Origin: CAG-390 sp045544735
Lineage (GTDB): Bacteria; Bacillota; Clostridia; Oscillospirales; CAG-272
Assembly: GCA_045544735.1 (NCBI GenBank)
Contig: JAZPZM010000069.1
Coordinates: forward strand, 1-57,354
Direction: 5' to 3'
Length of the DNA: 57,354 bases
Shown here piece by piece: positions 40,476 to 47,183 of the stretch. The stretch's first letter is position 1, and the number at the start of each line of letters is the position of its first letter. A program made the translations under genes and the position numbers. Under the pieces are notes generated by a model that did no database searches, was not told the DNA's origin, and worked only from the letters and a program-made list of their open reading frames with translations.

Positions 40476-41861
40476 ATGAAGCTTGTGCGAATTACGGCGA
40501 TGTTTTTGTTGCTGCTGCTCGTTCTTCCGATAATTGCCTGCAACGAAAATGATTCTGCGGCAACGCCAACCGCGCCGCAGGTCACATCCGTTCCCGATAT
40601 CACAACGATTGCAGACGCGACCTCCGCAGACACTACGGCAGCGGCGACGGACAGCGCCGCAGACACCACACTTTGCAAAGGAGATGACAACGATATGCCG
40701 CCTAAAAGAAACATCATCAGGCACACCGACCTGAAGGCTATGTGGCTTTCACAATTTGACCTTAACGGGATATACACAAGCTCGGGCAATCAAAGACCTA
40801 AAGCGGATTTTGAGAAAAAAATCACAAAAGTTCTGCAAAACGTAAAAGATATGGGCTTTAACACCGTATTTTTGCAGGTACGCCCCAATGCCGACAGTAT
40901 ATATCCCTCGGATCACTACCCGATGTCAAAATACGTTGTGGGAAGCTATGGGAAGGTTGCCGATTACGATCCCGTGGCGATAATCGTTGACGAGGCGCAC
41001 GCGCTCGGTCTTTCGATACACGCGTGGATAAATCCGATGCGCGCGATGACCACCGATGAGATAAAAAGCGTTGACGATTCCTTTGCCATCAAAAAATGGT
41101 ACGATGGCGAGGAAAAGGGCAAGTACGTAGTTGCATACGGCAAAAACTACTACCTCAACCCCGCTTACGAGGAAGTGCGCAAGCTCATAATCGACGGCGC
41201 GACGGAGGTGCTTACGAAATACGCCTTCGACGGCTTACATATGGACGATTACTTCTACCCCACCAAAGACGAGTCATTCGACCTTGCCGCGTATATGGAA
41301 TACAAAAGGAACGGCGGCAAGCTGTCGCTTGCGGACTTCCGCATGGCGGAGCTTAACAAGCTGATCGCAGGTCTTTACGCGGCGACGAAGGCGTGTGACG
41401 AGGACTTAGTTTTTGGAATAAGCCCTGCCGGCAACATCAACAACGTGCGCGGAGCATACGCCGACGTTGACACATGGTGCGCCAAGGACGGATATATCGA
41501 CTACATTTGTCCGCAGGTCTATTTCGGACTTGAGCATCAGAGCTACGGCTTCAAATCCGTATGCCAAACGTGGAAAAACATCATAAAGAACGATAAGGTC
41601 GACCTTATCATCGGCATGACGTTTGGCAAGGCGCTCTCCAAGGAGGACCAATGGGCAGGAAGCGGCAAGGACGAATGGAAGAACAACAGAGACGTCCTTA
41701 AGCGTTGCCTTGAACACACCAAGCAGGTACAAAAATGCACGGGAATTGCCGTATTCTCTTATCAGTATTTCTACGTTCCGACAACGGGAGCGAAGGTTGG
41801 TGAAACGGCGCAGGAAGTTGCAAACTTCCTGCCCGTGCTCAAAGAAATATCATGGAAATAA
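40476..41861 (+). CDS. Lipoprotein with family-10-like glycosylhydrolase domain (GHL10/DUF187)
   Basis: The 461-residue protein has a lipobox (PIIAC, Cys about 23), a Thr/Ala/Asp linker, and from about residue 85 a GHL10 barrel: KAMWLSQFDLNGIY, DMGFNTVFLQVRPNADSIYPS, HAWINPMRA, YYLNPAYEEVRKLIIDGATE, FDGLHMDDYFYP, FGISPAGNINN, YIDYICPQVYF. Such proteins act on bacterial or host polysaccharide, probably peptidoglycan-like glycans; the exact substrate is unknown. The domain's acidic residues (DD in MDDYFYP) are plausible catalytic groups. Confidence 0.9.
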   Translation: MKLVRITAMFLLLLLVLPIIACNENDSAATPTAPQVTSVPDITTIADATSADTTAAATDSAADTTLCKGDDNDMPPKRNIIRHTDLKAMWLSQFDLNGIYTSSGNQRPKADFEKKITKVLQNVKDMGFNTVFLQVRPNADSIYPSDHYPMSKYVVGSYGKVADYDPVAIIVDEAHALGLSIHAWINPMRAMTTDEIKSVDDSFAIKKWYDGEEKGKYVVAYGKNYYLNPAYEEVRKLIIDGATEVLTKYAFDGLHMDDYFYPTKDESFDLAAYMEYKRNGGKLSLADFRMAELNKLIAGLYAATKACDEDLVFGISPAGNINNVRGAYADVDTWCAKDGYIDYICPQVYFGLEHQSYGFKSVCQTWKNIIKNDKVDLIIGMTFGKALSKEDQWAGSGKDEWKNNRDVLKRCLEHTKQVQKCTGIAVFSYQYFYVPTTGAKVGETAQEVANFLPVLKEISWK

Positions 41862-41862
41862 T

Positions 41863-41899
41863 GAAAAAAACCTTGCGCCGCACGGCGCAAGGTTTTTTC
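41863..41899. terminator. Bidirectional terminator between hydrolase gene and thrS
   Basis: GAAAAAAACCTTGCGCC pairs with GGCGCAAGGTTTTTTC around GCAC; both strands carry a T run. Confidence 0.9.
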
Positions 41900-41903
41900 A
41901 TTA

Positions 41904-43838
41904 TTAGTCAAGCTTAAGGGTGCGGACGTCCTCAAGTGCTTTAAGAAGGAATTCGTCTACCGAAAGCGCGCCAAGGTCTACTGCGGCACGGGTTCTGACG
42001 GCTACCTTGCCTTCTGCGGCTTCCTTTTCGCCGACTACGAGCATATAGGGCACTTTTTCAAGCTGTGCCTGACGGATCTTGTATCCGATCTTCTCGTTTC
42101 TCGCGTCGACCTCGGTACGAATGCCTGCCGCTTCAAGTCTTTCGCGGACGGAGCGAGCGTATTCCTCGTGCTCAACGCCGATGGGAAGAACTCTTACCTG
42201 CTCGGGTGCCATCCACATAGGCAGTGCGCCTGCAAATTTCTCAAGAACGAGAGCAAGCGTGCGCTCGTAGCAACCCATAGAGGTACGGTGGATGATGTAA
42301 GGAGTTACGCGCTTATCGTTGGAATCGGTGTATTCCATACCGAACTTCTTTGCAAGAAGCATATCTATCTGAATGGTGATAAGAGTATCCTCTTTGCCGT
42401 GAACGTTCTTTATCTGGATATCGAGCTTCGGTCCGTAGAATGCCGCCTCGTCGATACCGATGCTGTATTTGAGTCCGATGTGGTCAAGAATCTGCTTCAT
42501 AACGCCCTGAGCCTCCTCCCACTGTTCGGGAGTGCCCTCGTACTTATCGGTACGGGCGGGATCCCACTGTGAGAAGCGGTAGGTAACGTCGTCGGCAAGT
42601 CCTACTGCCTTAAGCATATAGTTTGCAAGCTCAAGACAGCCGCGGAACTCCTGCTCAAGCTGTTCGGGAGCGAGGATGAGGTGTCCCTCGGAAATGGTGA
42701 ACTGGCGAACGCGGATAAGTCCGTGCATCTCGCCCGAATCCTCGTTACGGAAGAGCGTGGAGGTCTCGCCAAGGCGCATGGGGAGATCGCGGTAGGAGCG
42801 TTTCTTGTTAAGGAATACCTGATACTGGAAGGGGCAGGTCATGGGGCGCAGAGCGAGGCACTCCTTCGTTTCATCGTGAGGATCGCCGAGAATGAACATA
42901 CCGTCAAGGTAGTGATCCCAGTGACCCGAAATGCGATAGAGGTCGCGCTTTGCCATAAGGGGCGTTTTGGTGAGGAGGTAGCCGCGGCGGCGCTCCTCAT
43001 CCTCAACGAAGCGCTGAAGAACCTGAATGGTCTTTGCGCCCTTGGGAAGCATTACGGGAAGTCCCTGACCGATGCTGTCAACGGTGGTGAAATACTCAAG
43101 CTCGCGTCCGATCTTGTTGTGGTCGCGCTTCTTTGCCTCCTCAACTGCGGTAAGGTATGCGTTCATCTCCTCCTTGGAGGGATATGCGATACCGTAAACG
43201 CGCTGGAGCATCTTGTTGGACTGGTCGCCCTTCCAATACGCGCCCGTGCACTGCGTAAGCTTGACGGCGCGGACGGTAGCCGTGGAGAAAAGGTGAGGAC
43301 CTGCGCACAGGTCGGTGAACTCACCCTGACGGTAGAAGCTGATAACGGCGTCCTCGGGAAGCTCCTCGATAAGCTGAACCTTATAAGGCTCTTCCTTTTC
43401 GGTCATAAAGGCGATAGCCTCGGCGCGAGGAAGCTCAAAACGCTCGATCTTAAGATTTTCGCGCATGATCTTCTTCATCTCGTTTTCGATATTTTTAAGA
43501 ATATCCTGCGTAAAGGAGATGTCGCTGTCGAAATCGTAATAATAGCCGTTGTCAACGGCAGGACCAATGGTGAGCTTGGTTTCGGGATAAAGGCGCTTTA
43601 CTGCCTGCGCGAGAATGTGCGCGGCGGTGTGGCGATATACGCGCTTGCCCTCGTCTTCTGCAAAGGTGTAAAGAACGACTTCGTCACCGTCGGCAATAGG
43701 GGCGGTCATTGCGACCGTTTTACCGTTAAGGCTTGCGGCGATATGCGCTCTCTCGGCAACGCCTGCCTCGGACGCCGCCTCAAAAACGGTAGTTGCGTTT
43801 TCTACGGAATACTCTACTCCGTTGATCTTGATATTCAT
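41904..43838 (-). CDS. thrS: Threonyl-tRNA synthetase
   Basis: A 644-residue class II enzyme with an N-terminal TGS domain (1-62), the editing domain HTAAHILAQAVKRLYP ... TDLCAGPHLFST ... YWKGDQSNKMLQRVYG, a catalytic core with MAKRDLYRISGHWDHY, MTCPFQYQVF and RNEDSGEMHGLIRVRQFT, motif 3 HRTSMGCYERTLAL and a C-terminal anticodon-binding domain. It is preceded by a T-box leader reading a threonine codon, so expression should rise when tRNA-Thr is uncharged. Confidence 0.98.
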   Translation of the reverse strand: MNIKINGVEYSVENATTVFEAASEAGVAERAHIAASLNGKTVAMTAPIADGDEVVLYTFAEDEGKRVYRHTAAHILAQAVKRLYPETKLTIGPAVDNGYYYDFDSDISFTQDILKNIENEMKKIMRENLKIERFELPRAEAIAFMTEKEEPYKVQLIEELPEDAVISFYRQGEFTDLCAGPHLFSTATVRAVKLTQCTGAYWKGDQSNKMLQRVYGIAYPSKEEMNAYLTAVEEAKKRDHNKIGRELEYFTTVDSIGQGLPVMLPKGAKTIQVLQRFVEDEERRRGYLLTKTPLMAKRDLYRISGHWDHYLDGMFILGDPHDETKECLALRPMTCPFQYQVFLNKKRSYRDLPMRLGETSTLFRNEDSGEMHGLIRVRQFTISEGHLILAPEQLEQEFRGCLELANYMLKAVGLADDVTYRFSQWDPARTDKYEGTPEQWEEAQGVMKQILDHIGLKYSIGIDEAAFYGPKLDIQIKNVHGKEDTLITIQIDMLLAKKFGMEYTDSNDKRVTPYIIHRTSMGCYERTLALVLEKFAGALPMWMAPEQVRVLPIGVEHEEYARSVRERLEAAGIRTEVDARNEKIGYKIRQAQLEKVPYMLVVGEKEAAEGKVAVRTRAAVDLGALSVDEFLLKALEDVRTLKLD

Positions 43839-43868
43839 GATTTTTCTCCTTGGAAAATAATTTTTTAT

Positions 43869-44047
43869 AAAAAAGCACCCGACAGCTCTCGCTGTCGGGG
43901 TGCTTTATAAGCACGGTTCCACCCGCATTTTTAACTCTGAAAAATATTAAAGCTGACACAGCGGTGGTACTCTTGCGACGCTTCGACGGGAGCTTTCACC
44001 TCTCCTCCCTCTCTGTTGACGTTGCCATCGCAGAGCGTGTCCTCTGC
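43869..44047 (-). promoter_or_regulatory. Threonine T-box riboswitch leader of thrS
   Basis: On the minus strand the order is AGAGAGGGAGGAGAGGTGAA (stem I bulge and apical loop closed by GGGAG/CTCCC), a specifier region GAGTACCACC with the Thr codon ACC (43963-43968), the T-box GGGTGGAACC (43913-43924), and a terminator hairpin ending in six T (43869-43905). Confidence 0.93.
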
Positions 44048-44053
44048 ACTTGA

Positions 44054-44082
44054 ATTATACATCAAAAGCCCCTCGTTGTCAA
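44054..44082 (-). promoter_or_regulatory. Promoter of thrS
   Basis: Minus-strand TTGACA (44077-44082), exactly 17 bases, TATAAT (44054-44059): a perfect sigma-A consensus. Confidence 0.93.
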
Positions 44083-44095
44083 GGCGTTTTGAAAA

Positions 44096-44506
44096 TTATT
44101 TGTTGTGTATGGGGTTAACGAACTGACGCCAATCAAGATCGCCGCGGTCAAGGGCGATAATAAGCGCCTCCGCAGAGCCGAGATTAGTGGCAAACGGAAC
44201 GTTATACATATCGCAAAGGCGAAGAAGCTGATGTGATTTCGTATCGAATACGGAGTCGGGGCGAGTATCTCTGAAGTCGATAAGAAGGTCTATCTCGTTA
44301 TAGGATATCCTCTGCGCAAGCTGCTCCTCTCCTCCGAGATCGCCCGACAAAAGCCTTTCTATTTCAAGTCCCGTAGCATCCGCAATATATTTTGCGGTAC
44401 TGCTGGTCGCACAAATATTGTGCTTGCAGAGTATTCCGCAATATGAAATACAAAGCTCTGCCATAAGTTCTTTTTTTGTATCGTGAGCAACAATAGCTAT
44501 TTCCAT
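44096..44506 (-). CDS. Methylglyoxal synthase-like protein, atypical
   Basis: The 136-residue protein has the MGS fold: IAIVAHDTKK with the conserved His8, ATSSTAKYIADATGLEIER in the phosphate-binding region, SGDLGGEEQLAQRI, LLIDFRDT, LLRLCDMYNVPFATNLGSAE. In MgsA the motif is GPLGGDQQ and its Asp is the catalytic base, with a second active-site His in PHDPD. Here these are Glu60 and Phe87. The MinD-like gene upstream is a frequent neighbour of mgsA in Clostridia. I infer an MgsA descendant with changed or lost activity. Confidence 0.8.
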   Translation of the reverse strand: MEIAIVAHDTKKELMAELCISYCGILCKHNICATSSTAKYIADATGLEIERLLSGDLGGEEQLAQRISYNEIDLLIDFRDTRPDSVFDTKSHQLLRLCDMYNVPFATNLGSAEALIIALDRGDLDWRQFVNPIHNK

Positions 44507-44530
44507 TTTTAGTCCTTTCTTTTTGGTCGG

Positions 44531-45361
44531 TTACTTATAAAGCAATTTTCTGCGTTTTTTCTCTGAAATATAAGACATTAGCGGCACTCGCTCGTTACAC
44601 AAGCGGCGTGCGGTTTCGTCAAATGCGGCGCGCGCCCCCTCCTTATCTCTGCGAAGCTCGGCGGCAAGCTTTCCCTTTTCCTGCGCAAGCTCAAGGCGGC
44701 GGCTTTCGGGAATAACGCCGATAAGCGGTATGTGCGTCTTGTCTATGAGCGTGTTAAGTCCCGGACGGTTGCCCGAAAGCACCTCGTCACTATCGTATCG
44801 GTTGATAAGCAAAAACTGCTTGGTCACTCCAAGCTCCTCCAAAACGTAGCCCGTTTTCTCCGCGCCTCTTACCGACGTGGGCTGATGCGAAGCCACGATA
44901 AGCGCACAGCTCGCCACGTGAGCAACGAGAGTAAGCGTATCGTCCGACGTTCCGGGGGTATCTATCATAACGATGTCGGCGCTAAAATATTCTGCCGCCT
45001 TCGTTACGGCAATCGAAAACTCCTCGGGAGTGAAGCTGTCCCTTTTTATAAGTGGGGCGGGAATAAAGCCGAGCGATGAATTGCGAGGGTCGTTAAGTAT
45101 AGCCTGAGCGGGAGTTGCCCTGCCCATAACGAGATCGCAAATATCAAAAAGCACCTTGTCCTCGCAACCGAAGATCAAGTCAAGGCTTCGGTTTGAAAAG
45201 TCGCAGTCCACCACAAGCACCCTCTTGCCAAGCGCCACAAGCGACATAGCAAGGTTTGCGGTGGCGGTCGACTTACCAACGCCACCCTTGCAGGAGGTTA
45301 CAAGACAATAGCTTCGTGCTTTTCCGCCGCGCTCGGCGGCCACGCCGTAATGCATTTGCAA
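44531..45361 (-). CDS. MinD/ParA-family P-loop ATPase
   Basis: The 276-residue protein has the deviant Walker A CKGGVGKSTATANLA (about 24-38), VLVVDCDFSNRSLDLIFG, IVMIDTPGTSDDT, VASHQPTSVRGAEK and LLINRYDSD. This is the MinD-type group that includes septum-site and flagellar/secretion ATPases. A basic C-terminal tail (SEKKRRKLLYK) may be a membrane-targeting helix. It lies 24 bases before the MGS-like gene. No MinC or MinE gene is visible, so the division role is inference. Confidence 0.88.
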   Translation of the reverse strand: MQMHYGVAAERGGKARSYCLVTSCKGGVGKSTATANLAMSLVALGKRVLVVDCDFSNRSLDLIFGCEDKVLFDICDLVMGRATPAQAILNDPRNSSLGFIPAPLIKRDSFTPEEFSIAVTKAAEYFSADIVMIDTPGTSDDTLTLVAHVASCALIVASHQPTSVRGAEKTGYVLEELGVTKQFLLINRYDSDEVLSGNRPGLNTLIDKTHIPLIGVIPESRRLELAQEKGKLAAELRRDKEGARAAFDETARRLCNERVPLMSYISEKKRRKLLYK

Positions 45362-45388
45362 ATACCTCCCCTAAAATATTATTAACTT

Positions 45389-45418
45389 ATTATATCACAT
45401 TTTTTGCCACCGTGTCAA
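45389..45418 (-). promoter_or_regulatory. Promoter of the MinD-like/MGS-like unit
   Basis: Minus-strand TTGACA (45413-45418), 18-base spacer, TATAAT (45389-45394). Confidence 0.75.
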
Positions 45419-45450
45419 TCGAAATACGGAACTTTTTGTCGTCTTGAAAG

Positions 45451-45483
45451 AAAAAATCCGCGCAAAGCTACTACTTTGCGCGG
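45451..45483 (-). terminator. Terminator of the nagB-DUF436 unit
   Basis: CCGCGCAAAG (45458-45467) pairs with CTTTGCGCGG (45474-45483); the leftward strand continues ATTTTTTC. Confidence 0.88.
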
Positions 45484-45489
45484 AAAAGA

Positions 45490-46041
45490 TCATATTGGAT
45501 ATTTTGCTCGCTCGCCGCCGATAAGCTTCGGGCGGGTGCGCGCGGTGACGACGCTTGCCTCACCAAGCCTCGTTACGCTCGTGCGTACGGGAACGGCAAC
45601 TGCCTTGAGGTGCATACCGATAAGGGTAAGACCTATATCTATGCCCGCGTGGGCGCTGATGCTCTCGACGGCGCAGGGCGCGTCAAAGCCCGCCCAAACG
45701 CGCGTAGCCCAAGAGCCGCCCGCGTGGGGCTGAGGAAGCACGCAGACCTCGCAAAGACCGTATTTTTCGGCGCACGCGCGCTCAACTATTATAGCGCGGT
45801 TAAGATGCTCACAGCATTGAGCCGCGAGGAATATTCCCTTTTCGCGAAGAATGGGCGAGAATGCGTCAAATATCGCATCTGCCGCATCGGCAGACGAATT
45901 CTTTCCGATAGTACCGCCCGCGACCTCCGAGGTGGAGCAACCGACAACGAGAATATCTCCCGCGCGAAGCCCTGCCGCTTCAAGAAGCTCAAGCAGTAGC
46001 TTTTCTGCGTCTTTTTTTACGTTTTCATAAAATTCTTTCAT
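45490..46041 (-). CDS. DUF436 / UPF0340 (YwlG) family protein
   Basis: The 183-residue protein matches the UPF0340 family: VVGCSTSEVAGGTIGKNSS, AQCCEHLNRAIIVE, PQPHAGGSWATRVW, GIDIGLTLIGMHL and VPVRTSVTRLGEA. The biochemical role is unknown; the fold resembles thioredoxin-free alpha/beta enzymes. I chose ATG 46041 because the upstream frame from 46059 begins with TTG and reads into nagB. It follows nagB by 21 bases and shares its terminator. Confidence 0.9.
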   Translation of the reverse strand: MKEFYENVKKDAEKLLLELLEAAGLRAGDILVVGCSTSEVAGGTIGKNSSADAADAIFDAFSPILREKGIFLAAQCCEHLNRAIIVERACAEKYGLCEVCVLPQPHAGGSWATRVWAGFDAPCAVESISAHAGIDIGLTLIGMHLKAVAVPVRTSVTRLGEASVVTARTRPKLIGGERAKYPI

Positions 46042-46062
46042 TCTCTTTTTCCGTTTCAAAAT

Positions 46063-46797
46063 TTAACCGTTATATGCGTCCTCGTCGCAAAACACCGTAA
46101 GTCCATGATGTGCGCGAAGGAGCGTAACGGGAATTTCCGTTGTATATACGCCGCCAAGAAGCGCGGCTATTGCCTTGTGTTTTTCCTTGCCCGATGCCAG
46201 AAGAACTACGTTTTTTGCATTCATTATAGAGTCGATACCCATCGTTATCGCCTTGCGCGGAACGTCTGCGATACTATCAAAAAAGCGGGAGTTTGCGGTA
46301 ACGGTGACTTCATTAAGCTCGGCAACGTGCGTGCCTCCGATAAGGGATGCGGCAGGCTCGTTAAAACCGATATGCCCGTTCTTACCAACGCCGAGAAGCT
46401 GTAAATCAATGCCGCCCGCGTCGGCTATACGGCGGTCGTATTCCTCACAATACGCAAGCGGATCGGCGCAAAGCCCGTCGGGAACGTTCGTGTTCGCCTT
46501 GTTTATATTAACGCGATCAAAAAGGTGAGTATTCATAAAATAGCGGTAGCTTTGGGGATGATCGGGAGCCATAGGATAGTATTCGTCAAGATTAAATGTG
46601 GTAACACCCGAAAAATCAAGCGTTCCCGCGCAGTATTCATCAACGAGGCGCTTATACATCCCCGTGGGAGTTGAGCCCGTAGCAAGCCCCAAAACTGCGT
46701 TGGGATTACTTCTTATATATTCAGCAAAAAAGTCTGCGGCACGGCGCGACATATCCGCATAGTCGCGGCACACGACGATCCTATCTCTGATGTCCAT
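46063..46797 (-). CDS. nagB: Glucosamine-6-phosphate deaminase
   Basis: The 244-residue enzyme has GLATGSTPTGMYKRL, FNLDEYYPM, HPQSYRYFMNTHLFD, LLGVGKNGHIGFNEP and the C-terminal LRAHHGLTVFCDEDA. It converts glucosamine-6-P to fructose-6-P and ammonium, completing the pathway begun by NagA. ATG 46797 follows GGGAGGGATTG; the eight codons before it are dropped. Confidence 0.96.
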   Translation of the reverse strand: MDIRDRIVVCRDYADMSRRAADFFAEYIRSNPNAVLGLATGSTPTGMYKRLVDEYCAGTLDFSGVTTFNLDEYYPMAPDHPQSYRYFMNTHLFDRVNINKANTNVPDGLCADPLAYCEEYDRRIADAGGIDLQLLGVGKNGHIGFNEPAASLIGGTHVAELNEVTVTANSRFFDSIADVPRKAITMGIDSIMNAKNVVLLASGKEKHKAIAALLGGVYTTEIPVTLLRAHHGLTVFCDEDAYNG

Positions 46798-46833
46798 TTG
46801 CAATCCCTCCCGTTTATTCAAGGGTATAACACA

Positions 46834-46859
46834 AAAAAGGGCTCGTCAGAGCCCTTTTT
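46834..46859. terminator. Terminator after rpsU
   Basis: AAAAAGGGCTC pairs with GAGCCCTTTTT around GTCA, placed between rpsU and the nagB unit; works leftward for rpsU. Confidence 0.88.
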
Positions 46860-46871
46860 ATAGACAAGTAA

Positions 46872-47048
46872 TTATTTATACTTGCGCTTTCTTGCAGCTT
46901 CGGATTTCTTCTTGCGCTTTACGCTGGGCTTCTCGTAATGCTCTCTCTTACGGAGCTCGGCGAGGACGCCTGAACGAGCGCACTGTCTCTTGAAACGACG
47001 AAGAGCACTATCCAAAGACTCGCCTTCTCTAACCTTTACTTCTGCCAT
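46872..47048 (-). CDS. rpsU: Ribosomal protein S21
   Basis: A 58-residue, very basic protein starting MAEVKVREGESLDSALRRFK and ending KRKKKSEAARKRKYK, the S21 pattern. It is part of the 30S subunit. ATG 47048 follows GGGGAGGG. It has its own perfect promoter and terminator. Confidence 0.97.
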   Translation of the reverse strand: MAEVKVREGESLDSALRRFKRQCARSGVLAELRKREHYEKPSVKRKKKSEAARKRKYK

Positions 47049-47087
47049 TGTTTTCCCTCCCCTCGCCACTAAAAAATTAACATAAGT

Positions 47088-47116
47088 ATTATACATCATA
47101 AATTTTCCATTGTCAA
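47088..47116 (-). promoter_or_regulatory. Promoter of rpsU
   Basis: Minus-strand TTGACA (47111-47116), 17 bases, TATAAT (47088-47093). Confidence 0.93.
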
Positions 47117-47145
47117 TAGAAAAATATGATTTTTTTGCGTTTTTT

Positions 47146-47173
47146 TGCGAAACCGAGCAGAAGCTCGGTTTCG
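47146..47173. other. Perfect hairpin without a U tract
   Basis: GCGAAACCGAGC pairs perfectly with GCTCGGTTTCGC around a four-base AGAA loop, just after the leuS stop. On the leftward transcript it is followed by A-runs, not U-runs, so it is not a standard intrinsic terminator. Confidence 0.6.
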
Positions 47174-47183
47174 CAAAGCATTA

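Noticed and set aside
43911..44047. Small RNA gene upstream of thrS
   Set aside because: The sequence is explained completely by the T-box leader and its promoter.
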